Origin: an uncultured Clostridia bacterium
GTDB taxonomy: Bacteria; Bacillota; Clostridia; Lachnospirales; Lachnospiraceae
Length of the DNA stretch: 31,009 nt
Direction: 5' to 3'
Assembly: GCA_947088195.1 (NCBI GenBank)
Contig: CAMUFS010000002.1
Coordinates: forward strand, 1 to 31,009
Made by a program: the position numbers and the translations under genes. Below, one piece after another: positions 9,314-17,813 of the stretch; the stretch's first letter is position 1; every line of letters begins with the position of its first letter. The notes beneath the pieces were generated by a model. That model was not told the DNA's origin. It ran no database searches and worked only from the letters and a program-made list of their open reading frames with translations.

Positions 9314-9343
9314 GGGGCCTGCTGCTTTGGCAGGTCCCTTTTT
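9314..9343 (+). terminator. Partial terminator between binding protein and permeases
   Basis: A nine-base stem (9314-9322 with 9330-9338, one G-U pair) with a 7-base loop is followed by five T. Located 18 bases past the binding-protein stop and before the permeases, it should let only part of the transcription through, the usual way to make more binding protein than permease. Confidence 0.75.
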
Positions 9344-9373
9344 ACACTCTATCGCATGACGGGAGGGATATCG

Positions 9374-10354
9374 TTGAAACTTTCACACAAAAAAAAGAAT
9401 GACACGGCGGTGAGCATTGCCCCTACAAAATCCTACTGGCAAAGACTTGGCAGGGATCTGAAAAAAAACCGCACGGCATACATATTATTTATTCCTGTAC
9501 TGCTGTACTATCTGGTTTTCTGTTACAAGCCAATGTACGGCCTTATTATTGCTTTTAAGGACTATTCGCCCTACAAAGGAATCTTGGCAAGTCCTTGGAC
9601 CAGCAATTTTGGATTAAAATACTTCTTAAGCTTCTTCCAATCTGTATATTTTGGAAGATTAATCCGAAATACATTAATTATCAGTATCACAAGTATAGTG
9701 GTGACATTTCCAGCACCAATTATCCTTGCACTTCTGTTTAATGAAATGCAGGCAAAAAAATATAAAGGCTTTTTGCAGACATTGACCTATCTGCCACACT
9801 TTATCTCCACTGTTGTCATCTGTGGTATGATCCGCATGTTTGTCGATTACGATGGATTTATCACACAAACCTTGGCAAAAATGGGAATTGTCGATGGCAC
9901 ATTGTCCCTTTTGTCCAACAAAAACTATTTTGTGGCAATCTATGTATTGTCTGGCCTGTGGCAGACTATTGGCTGGAATGCCATTATCTATATCTCTGCT
10001 TTGGCAGGCGTTGATCAGGAATTGTACGAAGCGGCGCGCATTGATGGTGCCAACCGCTGGAAGCAGACCATCCATGTGACAATCCCCTCCATTATGATGA
10101 CCATTATTATGATGTTGATCCTTCGTCTGGGTTCTGTGATGAGTGTTGGTTATGAGAAAATTATTCTGCTCTACAATGCAGGTATCTATGAGACCTCCGA
10201 TGTTATCTCAACCTTTGTTTACAGAAAGGGCCTTCTGGACGCAGACTGGAGCTATGCAACCGCTGTCGGACTGTTTAATTCTGTGATCAACCTGGCACTG
10301 GTTCTGACTGCCAACAAGATCACAAAGAAGCTGACCGACATGGGACTGTGGTAA
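9374..10354 (+). CDS. ABC sugar permease (LplB/YteP-like)
   Basis: A 326-residue inner-membrane subunit of a carbohydrate ABC importer, with about six membrane helices starting near residue 35. The cytoplasmic EAA loop that contacts the ATPase reads EAARIDGANRW at about 218-228. I place the start at TTG 9374 because GGGAGG ends seven bases before it. An in-frame ATG at 9299 would have to be translated through the terminator hairpin, and the ATG at 9356 has the ribosome site behind it. The gene is followed by the second permease after an 11-base gap. No ATP-binding subunit is encoded in the operon, so a shared MsmX-type ATPase from elsewhere is expected, as known for the homologous Bacillus systems. 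Confidence 0.92.
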   Translation: MKLSHKKKNDTAVSIAPTKSYWQRLGRDLKKNRTAYILFIPVLLYYLVFCYKPMYGLIIAFKDYSPYKGILASPWTSNFGLKYFLSFFQSVYFGRLIRNTLIISITSIVVTFPAPIILALLFNEMQAKKYKGFLQTLTYLPHFISTVVICGMIRMFVDYDGFITQTLAKMGIVDGTLSLLSNKNYFVAIYVLSGLWQTIGWNAIIYISALAGVDQELYEAARIDGANRWKQTIHVTIPSIMMTIIMMLILRLGSVMSVGYEKIILLYNAGIYETSDVISTFVYRKGLLDADWSYATAVGLFNSVINLALVLTANKITKKLTDMGLW

Positions 10355-10365
10355 GGAGGAATAAG

Positions 10366-11247
10366 ATGATTAAGAAAAGTGTTAGCTATCGCATATTTAC
10401 CGTATTTAATTATATCATCCTCACGCTGATCGCACTGATATGCCTGTATCCCTTTTATTATGTAATATTGGCATCCATCAGTGATCCCGCTGAATTTATG
10501 AGGCATAATGGACTTTTACTCGCCCCTCTGGGCAATCTTACATTGGACGGCTATCAAATGGTATTTAAGTATAAGCTAGTGCTATCTGGTTTTCAAAATA
10601 CCTTCTTTGTATTATTTGTAGGCTTAATTGTAAACTTAATTATGACAGTGCTTGGCGCTTATGTTCTCTCCATCAAGGATCTGATGCTGAGAAAACCATT
10701 GTCCATTATGATAGTGATCACCATGTACTTTTCAGGTGGTATGATCCCCACCTACCTTAATGTCAAGGGTCTTGGCATGTTAGATAGCCTGTGGTCACTG
10801 ATTATCCCCGGCGCTATCTCAACCTCCAATATGTTAATTATGAGAAGTGCCTTTCTGTCAGTGCCAGATTCTCTGCCAGAGGCTGCTAAAATTGACGGTG
10901 CGACACATCTGCAGATCCTTAACAAGGTTATGATGCCTCTTGTAAAGCCCACTCTTGCTGTGATGGTACTCTACTATGGTGTATCTCACTGGAATGCATG
11001 GTTTAACTCCTCCATCTATCTGCGCACACCATCCAAATTCCCACTTCAGCTCGTGCTGAGAAATATTCTTGTGGACAATCAGATGGGCGATATGATGGTT
11101 GATATAGCATCTGACCGAACACCAATGATGCAGGTTCTATTAAAATACTCTCTGATCGTGGTCAGCAGTGTTCCTATTATCTGCATCTATCCTTTCTTAC
11201 AGCGTTTCTTTAAGAAGGGAGTTATGATAGGAGCGGTAAAAGGATGA
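10366..11247 (+). CDS. ABC sugar permease (LplC/YtcP-like)
   Basis: The second membrane subunit of the importer, 293 residues with about six helices and the EAA loop EAAKIDGATHL near residue 172. It pairs with the preceding permease to form the translocation channel. AAGGAGG lies six bases before ATG 10366, which decides against an in-frame ATG at 10348 inside the previous gene. Its stop codon overlaps the start of the esterase gene in an ATGA, so the two are translationally coupled. Confidence 0.93.
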   Translation: MIKKSVSYRIFTVFNYIILTLIALICLYPFYYVILASISDPAEFMRHNGLLLAPLGNLTLDGYQMVFKYKLVLSGFQNTFFVLFVGLIVNLIMTVLGAYVLSIKDLMLRKPLSIMIVITMYFSGGMIPTYLNVKGLGMLDSLWSLIIPGAISTSNMLIMRSAFLSVPDSLPEAAKIDGATHLQILNKVMMPLVKPTLAVMVLYYGVSHWNAWFNSSIYLRTPSKFPLQLVLRNILVDNQMGDMMVDIASDRTPMMQVLLKYSLIVVSSVPIICIYPFLQRFFKKGVMIGAVKG

Positions 11248-11915
11248 GAAAAATTATCTGGGCAGGAGATTCCACTGCTGCCTTCAATGGGGCAGATACC
11301 TTTCCTCAGACTGGCATTGGGCAGGAATTTGACCGATATTGTAAAAGAGATATTCTTGTGCTCGATTTTGCCGTCAATGGAAAAAGCTCCAAAAGCTTTT
11401 ATGAGGAAGGCTTGCTTCAGCCAGCGGAGGCTCTTTTGGAACCAAATGACTTTCTATTTATCCAGTTTGGACATAATGATGAAAAGCCTAAAGCAGACCG
11501 CCACACAGATCCTTATACCTCCTATCAAGAATACCTGATGCGCTATATATGCGCCGCAAAAAGCCATGATGCAGTCCCTGTTTTGATCACCCCGCTGTCC
11601 CGCCGACTTTTTAAAGCAGATGGCACGATTGAAAATAGCCACGGCGAATATCCAGCGGCAGTCAAAGACTTAGGAATACGGGAAGGAATCGCTGTAGTAG
11701 ATCTGACAGAGCGCAGCCGTGTTTTATATGAACAAACTGGAGAGCTTCAGAGCAGAAAATGGTTTATGTATTTTCCTGCTGGCATCTATGAAAACTATAA
11801 AGATGAGGTCAAAGACAACACACATCTAAGCTGTGAGGGTGCTGTAAGGATGGCGGGCTTGATCGCAAAAGAGCTTAAGGAACTTGGCGGAATCTACGCA
11901 GAAATCTTAAAGTAA
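11244..11915 (+). CDS. SGNH-hydrolase, rhamnogalacturonan acetylesterase type (CE12)
   Basis: A 223-residue GDSL/SGNH esterase predicted to remove acetyl groups from rhamnogalacturonan or related pectic oligosaccharides. All four blocks are visible: GDST with nucleophile Ser10, the oxyanion residues near FAVNG (Asn45), GHND with Asn78, and D-N-T-H with Asp191 and His194. It resembles RhgT/YesT-type enzymes of family CE12. There is no signal peptide, so it should act in the cytoplasm after import. It overlaps the permease gene by four bases (ATGA) and is the last gene of the operon. No terminator follows within the 71 bases before the chemotaxis receptor. Activity on other acetylated sugars cannot be excluded. 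Confidence 0.88.
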   Translation: MRKIIWAGDSTAAFNGADTFPQTGIGQEFDRYCKRDILVLDFAVNGKSSKSFYEEGLLQPAEALLEPNDFLFIQFGHNDEKPKADRHTDPYTSYQEYLMRYICAAKSHDAVPVLITPLSRRLFKADGTIENSHGEYPAAVKDLGIREGIAVVDLTERSRVLYEQTGELQSRKWFMYFPAGIYENYKDEVKDNTHLSCEGAVRMAGLIAKELKELGGIYAEILK

Positions 11916-11916
11916 C

Positions 11917-11946
11917 TTGTAAAATCCTCCATTTACGTGGTATAAT
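11917..11946 (+). promoter_or_regulatory. Promoter of the CZB chemotaxis receptor gene
   Basis: TTGTAA at 11917-11922 and a perfect TATAAT at 11941-11946 are 18 bases apart. Transcription would begin near 11953, which removes the ATG at 11954 as a start and leaves ATG 11987. Confidence 0.7.
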
Positions 11947-11985
11947 TTCTTATATGAATTATTCCAGTATGCGGAGGATTTACAA
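11917..11985 (+). promoter_or_regulatory. Inverted repeat covering the receptor ribosome binding site
   Basis: TTGTAAAATCCTCC (11917-11930) is complementary to GGAGGATTTACAA (11973-11985) over 13 pairs with one bulged A. The right arm contains the ribosome binding site of the receptor gene. The left arm lies upstream of the predicted transcription start, so only transcripts running in from the esterase gene would form the hairpin and hide the site. Confidence 0.5.
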
Positions 11986-11986
11986 T

Positions 11987-13390
11987 ATGTTAAAGACAAA
12001 ACACAAAAACGCCCACAGAAGTGATATAAAACATCTGTTCCGCGCCATGGATAAAATTGCAGAAGGAAGCTTTGAAGAAGTGGACACATCCGATTTCAAA
12101 AATCCTATCTATGCCGAAAAACTCAATTCTGTCATTCGCTCATTAAAAAAAGGAAACAATTCCTGCGTGATGAGACTTAACGAGACAATGGAAGCCGTCG
12201 GTGATAACACCCTTATCAAGGAAACCTTTGATCAAGTCAAATCCCAGACAGCATCCATTCACCAGATGGAACTATCCAGCCAAAATATGGAGGCTGCGAT
12301 TCTTCATATCTCAAAATCTATGGGAGAGATTCGAGACAATACCTATCATATGATGACAGCATTTCAAACTGTCACTCAAAATATGAATGATAGCATCCAA
12401 GTAGTAAACGAATCCTCCGATCGTCTTCAGTCCATCAATAAAAAAATGCAAAGTTTCCGCGAAAAAATCAGTAAGATCGACAAGATTGTTGATATTGTCA
12501 AAAAGATCGCCTCTCAGAGCAATCTGCTCGCACTCAATGCCGCCATTGAAGCAAGAAAAGCTGGAATGGAAGGCGCCGGATTTACCATCGTCGCGCAAGA
12601 AATGCAGAAGCTTTCCATATCCACCACAGAATCAGCGGAAAATATCACCGACTATATTAAACAACTGCTTCAGGAAACAGAGCTGCTTGCCTCCTCCACC
12701 AATGAAACTGCCGAAAATCTCCATGAAGGAAACAGCAAAGTTGAGCTATCCCTAAAGGATATGGAACAGATGAATCTTCAGATTAACAACATTCATCACA
12801 ATGTTGACAGTATTTTTAATGATATTGACACACAGACTAACAGTGCCAAAAATTTCTCTTCTCAGACAGACAATCTATCGCGCAGCTATGAACTTTTGTC
12901 AAAAAACTGCATTGATCTTGGCAGACATGTTTTCCAGATTGGACGTTACATAGATAAAACCAGAAGTGATATGGTAAGACACAATTCTATTATCACAGAT
13001 CTAGATTGGATTCGGGTATTTGAAGTCGATCACTTTGTGCTGATGTGGAGAGTCTACAACAATATTGTGGGCTTTGAGCATCTTCTGTCCAAACAGGTAG
13101 ATAACCCTAATCAATGCAAGCTTGGTCTATGGCTTGCCAATCAAACGGACAGCCGACTGACAAATAGTGACGCCTTCCGGCTATTAAAATCTGCCCACAC
13201 AACATTGCACCAATTTGCCACACGCTCATGGCAGGCAAAAGAAGATGGCAAGGAAGAACTTGCCATGGAATATTTTAAGAAAGTATATGACTCTTTCCAA
13301 AAATTTGACTATGCTATCAAGCTCCTTCAAGATACCATGCGCTCCAATGGATACCAAGAAGCGACAGAGATTATAGCTTTTTCAAAATAG
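11987..13390 (+). CDS. Soluble methyl-accepting chemotaxis protein with CZB domain
   Basis: A 467-residue chemoreceptor with no membrane helix, so cytoplasmic. A long coiled coil carries the conserved signalling tip near 179-193 (LLALNAAIEARKAG) that contacts CheA and CheW; an R-K pair replaces the usual A-R before the Ala-Gly. The C-terminal 110 residues are a CZB domain: His in the DHF segment, Cys in CKLGLW and the HxxxH pair in SAHTTLHQF are the known zinc ligands. CZB receptors and diguanylate cyclases have been linked to sensing zinc availability or hypochlorous acid. ATG 11987 is chosen because GGAGG lies nine bases upstream and the promoter starts transcription at about 11953; the longer frame begins at 11954. 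It follows the pectin operon but has its own promoter. Confidence 0.92.
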   Translation: MLKTKHKNAHRSDIKHLFRAMDKIAEGSFEEVDTSDFKNPIYAEKLNSVIRSLKKGNNSCVMRLNETMEAVGDNTLIKETFDQVKSQTASIHQMELSSQNMEAAILHISKSMGEIRDNTYHMMTAFQTVTQNMNDSIQVVNESSDRLQSINKKMQSFREKISKIDKIVDIVKKIASQSNLLALNAAIEARKAGMEGAGFTIVAQEMQKLSISTTESAENITDYIKQLLQETELLASSTNETAENLHEGNSKVELSLKDMEQMNLQINNIHHNVDSIFNDIDTQTNSAKNFSSQTDNLSRSYELLSKNCIDLGRHVFQIGRYIDKTRSDMVRHNSIITDLDWIRVFEVDHFVLMWRVYNNIVGFEHLLSKQVDNPNQCKLGLWLANQTDSRLTNSDAFRLLKSAHTTLHQFATRSWQAKEDGKEELAMEYFKKVYDSFQKFDYAIKLLQDTMRSNGYQEATEIIAFSK

Positions 13391-13396
13391 ATCAAT

Positions 13397-13445
13397 AAAT
13401 GGCAGCATATCTAGTATCTTCTGAATGCTGCCATTTCTCTTTTTA
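13397..13445 (+). terminator. Terminator shared by converging receptor and transketolase genes
   Basis: A perfect 12-base stem (13397-13408 with 13425-13436), a 16-base loop and a T-rich tail (CTCTTTTT) follow the receptor stop codon. The transketolase gene arrives from the other side and ends at 13446, so the hairpin can stop both. Confidence 0.85.
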
Positions 13446-15428
13446 TTATAAGCTCTTCACTGCTTTTACTACATTCTCCACCGTAAAGCCAAATTTCTCA
13501 AAGAGCTGCTTTGCTGGAGCACTCGCTCCAAAGCCTTTCATGGTCACGCTGGTACCATCAAGCCCTATATATTTGCCCCATCCAAAGTCACTGAGTGCTT
13601 CGACTGCCACTCTCTTGCGCACCGCCTTTGGAAGTACAGATTCCTTGTACTCTGCGCTCTGCTCCTCAAAAATGTCCATGCTTGGCATACTTACCACGCG
13701 GACATCCATTCCTTCCTTGAGAAGCTCTTCCCTTGCAGCAACCGCGAGTTCTACCTCAGAACCAGATGCTATAATAATCGCGTCTGGTGTTTCTTTTGCA
13801 GAATCCTGCAGGATATAGGCTCCTTTTAACGCTTCCTTGCTAGAACCTGCAAGCTGAGAGAGATTTTGTCTAGTCAACACAAGTGCTGTTGGTGTTCTTG
13901 TCGATGTTACTGCACTGTACCAAGCTGCCGCTGTCTCTGTCGCATCTGCTGGTCGGAACACATGGAAATTCGGCAGAGCACGCAGCATAGCAAGCTGTTC
14001 AATAGGCTCATGTGTCGGTCCATCCTCGCCCACCCCAATGCTGTCGTGGGTAAAGACGTAAGTAAGCGGCACTCCCATAATGGCGGAAAGCCTTGCCATC
14101 GGCTTTGTATAATCACTAAATACAAAAAAGGTTGACACAAATGCCCGCAATCCACCATGAAGCATAATACCATTTCCAATCGCTGTCATGGCAAGCTCAC
14201 GCACACCAAAATGAAGGTTTCTTCCCGCATAATTTTCCTTGGAGAAATCTCCCACATCGCTCATATAAGTGATAGTAGAAGGAGAGAGATCAGCAGAGCC
14301 ACCAATTAAGTTTGGAAGAAGATTTTTCAGTTTTTGAATCTGCTTGCCAGACAATTTTCTCGTTGCCTCTGGCTTATCTTCATATTTCCAATATTCCTCA
14401 CAGTCATATGCCTTTTTCGCCAATTCTTCATTATGATAAGTATCCCATAATTCTTTCTTGTCTGGATATGCAGCACAATAATCAGCAAACAGCTTATTCC
14501 ACGCCTCTTCTGCTTTTGCTCCCTGAGCTGCTAAGGTCTTATAATTTTCATATACCTCCTCTGGTACATAGAAAAACTGATCCACAGGCCAGCCAAGATT
14601 TTCCTTTAATGCAGCAACATTCTCCTCACCTAATGGCTCACCGTGCGCACTTGATTTCCCCTGCTTCGCCGGACAACCATAACCAATCTGTGTCCTGACA
14701 GTAATAAAGGAAGGGCGGCTCTTATCTGCTTTTGCCTCCTCAATGGCTTTTCCTATCTCTTCTAAGTTATTGCCATCCTCCACCGTTAAAGTCTGGAAAC
14801 CAAATGCCTCCATGCGTTTTTGTACATTCTCTGTAAACGCAATATCTGTACTTCCTTCAATGGAAATCTGATTGGAATCATAAAGTACAATCAGCTTGCT
14901 AAGCCCCAGTGTCCCTGCCAGAGAAAATGCCTCAGAAGAAATACCTTCCATCATACAGCCGTCACCGCCAAGCACATAGGTGTAATGGTCAACAATCGGA
15001 TACTTCTCTTCGTTAAACACGGCTGCCAGATGTGCCTCTGCCATTGCCATACCAACTGCCATACCCATACCAGCACCCAACGGTCCCGTTGTTGCTTCCA
15101 CTCCCGCTGTATGTCTGTATTCAGGATGTCCCGGTGTCAAAGAATCCATCTGGCGGAAATTCTTCAGATCTTCCACAGTAAGCCCATAGCCGAACAGATG
15201 CAGAAGAGAATACAATAAAGTGGAACCATGCCCGCCTGACAGAATAAACCGATCACGGTTCTCCCACTGTGGGTTCTTGGGATTATGATTCATATGCTTT
15301 GCCCACAATTCATACGCCATTGCTGCTGATCCAAGCGGCAGGCCCGGATGACCTGATTTTGCTTTCTGCACGGCATCTGCCGCCAGAACGCGGATCGCGT
15401 TCACTGACCTTGTGTCGATGTTGCTCAT
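13446..15428 (-). CDS. tkt: Transketolase
   Basis: A full-length transketolase of 660 residues that moves two-carbon units between sugar phosphates in the non-oxidative pentose phosphate pathway. It needs thiamine diphosphate and a divalent metal. Visible motifs are SGHPGLPLG near the N-terminus, the diphosphate-binding GDGCMMEG, and HDSIGVGEDGPTHEP in the pyrimidine domain. I prefer ATG 15428 because GAGG lies six bases upstream; an in-frame ATG at 15440 overlaps that site. It is the last gene of the leftward araD-kinase-transaldolase-transketolase operon and carries the same leader sequence as two of those genes. Confidence 0.96.
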   Translation of the reverse strand: MSNIDTRSVNAIRVLAADAVQKAKSGHPGLPLGSAAMAYELWAKHMNHNPKNPQWENRDRFILSGGHGSTLLYSLLHLFGYGLTVEDLKNFRQMDSLTPGHPEYRHTAGVEATTGPLGAGMGMAVGMAMAEAHLAAVFNEEKYPIVDHYTYVLGGDGCMMEGISSEAFSLAGTLGLSKLIVLYDSNQISIEGSTDIAFTENVQKRMEAFGFQTLTVEDGNNLEEIGKAIEEAKADKSRPSFITVRTQIGYGCPAKQGKSSAHGEPLGEENVAALKENLGWPVDQFFYVPEEVYENYKTLAAQGAKAEEAWNKLFADYCAAYPDKKELWDTYHNEELAKKAYDCEEYWKYEDKPEATRKLSGKQIQKLKNLLPNLIGGSADLSPSTITYMSDVGDFSKENYAGRNLHFGVRELAMTAIGNGIMLHGGLRAFVSTFFVFSDYTKPMARLSAIMGVPLTYVFTHDSIGVGEDGPTHEPIEQLAMLRALPNFHVFRPADATETAAAWYSAVTSTRTPTALVLTRQNLSQLAGSSKEALKGAYILQDSAKETPDAIIIASGSEVELAVAAREELLKEGMDVRVVSMPSMDIFEEQSAEYKESVLPKAVRKRVAVEALSDFGWGKYIGLDGTSVTMKGFGASAPAKQLFEKFGFTVENVVKAVKSL

Positions 15429-15430
15429 GT

Positions 15431-15448
15431 TCTTCCTCATTTCTGCGC
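15431..15448 (-). promoter_or_regulatory. Shared leader motif ahead of transketolase
   Basis: On the minus strand GCGCAGAAATGAGGAAGA directly precedes the start codon. The identical 18 bases stand before araD (18535-18552), and 14 of them before the kinase gene (17814-17827). It includes the ribosome binding site GAGG and an ATG just before it. Confidence 0.6.
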
Positions 15449-15470
15449 TGCTTTTTTATCTTTTCCAAGT

Positions 15471-15503
15471 AGAGACTGCACTCGCAGCGCTGGCACAGTC
15501 TCT
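15471..15503 (-). other. Intercistronic hairpin between transaldolase and transketolase genes
   Basis: AGAGACTG (15471-15478) pairs with CAGTCTCT (15496-15503), enclosing an AGCGCT palindrome. There is no T-run next to it on the minus strand, so it is more likely an RNA-stability or processing structure than a terminator. Confidence 0.45.
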
Positions 15504-15533
15504 TCTGATCATTGTCTTATTCCAAAACAAGAT

Positions 15534-16187
15534 TTATTTGCCAAATACAGCCTCATAATCCTTCTTAAACTTTTCGATGCCCTGATCCGTTAATGGATGT
15601 TTTGTCATCTGCATCAATACCTGATAAGGCACAGTGGCAATATCTGCACCTGCCAGAGCACAATCTGTCACATGAATGGTATTGCGCACACTTGCGGCAA
15701 TAATCTCTGTCTCAAGACCATAGATATTAAAGATCTCAGAGATGGTGCGAATCAGATCGATGCCCGGCTGAGAAATATCATCCAAGCGTCCAAGGAATGG
15801 TGACACATAAGCTGCACCTGCTCTAGCTGCCAAAAGTGCCTGATTAGCGGAGAATACTAATGTCACATTACACTTAATCCCTTCAGCGGCAAGAGCCTTA
15901 GTAGCCTTAAGCCCCTCTGCTGTCATAGGAATCTTTACAACCATATTTTTATGAATCTTTGCAATCTCGCGCCCCTCCGCAATCATGCCCTCTGCATCTT
16001 CTGTGGTCGCCTTTACCTCACCGCTGATCGGTCCATCCACTATGGATGTGATCTCTTGGATTACCTGATTAAAATCTCTTCCCTCTTTTGCAATAAGGGA
16101 TGGATTTGTAGTTACACCACAGATAATTCCCATATCGTTTGCTTTTCTGATCTCCTCTACATTTGCTGTGTCAATAAAAAACTTCAT
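15534..16187 (-). CDS. tal: Transaldolase, small TalC/FSA-like type
   Basis: A 217-residue class I aldolase of the short transaldolase/fructose-6-phosphate aldolase family. It transfers dihydroxyacetone units between sugar phosphates. The Schiff-base lysine is Lys85 in VVKIPMT; the N-terminal FFIDTAN and GVTTNPSL segments and the later PFLGRLDD are family signatures. Short forms act either as transaldolase or as fructose-6-phosphate aldolase, and sequence reading alone does not settle which; the neighbouring transketolase favours transaldolase. AAGGAGG lies 11 bases before the ATG. The gene sits 30 bases after the kinase and 105 bases before transketolase in transcription order, with an intercistronic hairpin in the latter gap. 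Confidence 0.94.
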   Translation of the reverse strand: MKFFIDTANVEEIRKANDMGIICGVTTNPSLIAKEGRDFNQVIQEITSIVDGPISGEVKATTEDAEGMIAEGREIAKIHKNMVVKIPMTAEGLKATKALAAEGIKCNVTLVFSANQALLAARAGAAYVSPFLGRLDDISQPGIDLIRTISEIFNIYGLETEIIAASVRNTIHVTDCALAGADIATVPYQVLMQMTKHPLTDQGIEKFKKDYEAVFGK

Positions 16188-16217
16188 TACTGCAAAATCC
16201 TCCTTAGAATAATTTAT

Positions 16218-17810
16218 TTATCGCATGACTTCCACGGCTGCGCGCTCAATGGCAAGCCCTGCTCTGTAACGCTCCATAAATTGATTGAAGCCGTCTACAT
16301 CCTTTTGATCTGGTTCTATACAAACCCCTGTCTCTCCGCCAAATACCTGATGCGACAGATAATCGGCAAGTGTCTGTTCCTCTCTTTTATGTACCATATA
16401 AGAGGCGAGAAGAGCAATCCCCCATGCGCCTCCCTCGCCTGCTGTCTCCATCACAGACACAGGAGCATCCATAGCTGCAGCTAGAATCCTCTGTCCCACG
16501 CCTTTTGTCTTAAACAATCCCCCATGGCCAAAGATTCTGTCAACGATTACCTTCTCCTCTTGAAGAAGAATATCTAGTCCCGTCTTTAAAGCCCCAAGCG
16601 AAGTAAACAGATGCGTGCGCATAAAGTTTGCCAATGTAAATCGACTCTCCGGCGTGCGGACAAACAAGGGTCTGCCCTCTTCAAAGCCCGTGATATGTTC
16701 TCCTGAAAAATAATTATAGGCAAGGAGTCCGCCGCAATCTGCCTCCCCCTCCAAGGCCTTCTTATATAAAGTCGAATATATACTATCTATATCTGCCTCT
16801 ACACCAAAGCTTTCTGCAAATTCTCTAAATATAGATACCCATGCATTTAAATCAGAGGTGCAGTTATTACAATGAACCATAGCAACGGTATCTCCTGCTG
16901 GCGTTGTCACCAAATCAAGCTCTGGATGTACCTTTTTAAGCTGCTTGTCCAACACCACCATAGCAAAAACGGAAGTTCCCGCCGACACATTTCCAGTTCT
17001 TGGCGCCACGCTATTGGTCGCCGCCATTCCAGTTCCGGCGTCTCCCTCCGGCGGACACAGAGGAATCCCCGACTCCAGATTTCCACTGACATCAAGAAGC
17101 TTGGCCCCCTTGGCTGTCAACACACCTGCCATCTTTCCAGCGCGGAGCACTTTGGGAAAGATAGCTTCAAGTCTCCACGGATACTGCTTATCCTCAACCA
17201 ACTTTTCAAATTGTTCCATCATCCGTTTATCAAAATCACCGGTTGACGGATCGATCGGGAACATACCAGACGCCTCCCCAACGCCAAGCACCTTCTCCCC
17301 CGTCAATTTCCAATGGATATATCCCGCAAGTGTTGTCTGATATGCAATGTCCCTTACATGCTCCTCACCATTTAATATCGCCTGATATAAATGTGCGATG
17401 CTCCACCTCTGAGGAATATTAAAATCAAATGTCGCAGAAAGCTTCTCTGCTGCTTCTTCTGTAATGGTATTTCTCCATGTACGGAATGGAACCAGAAGCT
17501 CTCCCTTGGCATCAAATGCCATATAGCCATGCATCATGGCAGAAAACCCAATCGCTGCCAATTTATGTATGGTTATGCCATATCGCTCCTTCACCTCTGT
17601 AGACAACTTTTTATAGCTATCCTGAAGACCATCCCAAATATCCTCAAGATGATACGTCCAGATCCCATTTTCATAACGATTCTCCCAGTCATGACTTCCC
17701 GACGCAATCGGAACATGATCCTCTCCAATTAGGACCGCCTTTATTCTGGTCGAACCAAATTCAATTCCCAGCACAGCTCTACCGCTAGAAATAATATCCG
17801 TTATCTCCAT
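16218..17810 (-). CDS. FGGY-family pentulose kinase, probably ribulokinase (AraK-like)
   Basis: A 530-residue FGGY carbohydrate kinase that phosphorylates a pentulose in the cytoplasm. The ATP-grasp N-terminus reads GIEFGSTRIKAVL; the catalytic-base region is EGDAGTGMAATNS and the adenosine-side motifs are SAGTSVFAM and GHGGLFKTKG. Database names for relatives are often xylulokinase. A kinase unrelated to classic AraB but acting on L-ribulose (AraK) has been described in Clostridium acetobutylicum beside araD, transaldolase and transketolase, the same gene order as here; I therefore favour L-ribulokinase, with D-xylulokinase as the alternative. ATG 17810 has GAGG five bases upstream within the leader shared with araD and transketolase. 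It lies 26 bases after araD. Confidence 0.88.
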   Translation of the reverse strand: MEITDIISSGRAVLGIEFGSTRIKAVLIGEDHVPIASGSHDWENRYENGIWTYHLEDIWDGLQDSYKKLSTEVKERYGITIHKLAAIGFSAMMHGYMAFDAKGELLVPFRTWRNTITEEAAEKLSATFDFNIPQRWSIAHLYQAILNGEEHVRDIAYQTTLAGYIHWKLTGEKVLGVGEASGMFPIDPSTGDFDKRMMEQFEKLVEDKQYPWRLEAIFPKVLRAGKMAGVLTAKGAKLLDVSGNLESGIPLCPPEGDAGTGMAATNSVAPRTGNVSAGTSVFAMVVLDKQLKKVHPELDLVTTPAGDTVAMVHCNNCTSDLNAWVSIFREFAESFGVEADIDSIYSTLYKKALEGEADCGGLLAYNYFSGEHITGFEEGRPLFVRTPESRFTLANFMRTHLFTSLGALKTGLDILLQEEKVIVDRIFGHGGLFKTKGVGQRILAAAMDAPVSVMETAGEGGAWGIALLASYMVHKREEQTLADYLSHQVFGGETGVCIEPDQKDVDGFNQFMERYRAGLAIERAAVEVMR

Positions 17811-17813
17811 CTT

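Noticed and set aside
9299..9373. ATG 9299 as start of the first permease
   Set aside because: The added segment is the terminator hairpin region, and the ribosome site lies just before TTG 9374.
9389..9396. A8 tract near the start of the first permease as a phase-variation site
   Set aside because: The frame is intact, A runs of this length are common in this AT-rich genome, and it codes for an ordinary Lys run. A similar T8 in the sulfatase (3975-3982) was set aside for the same reason.
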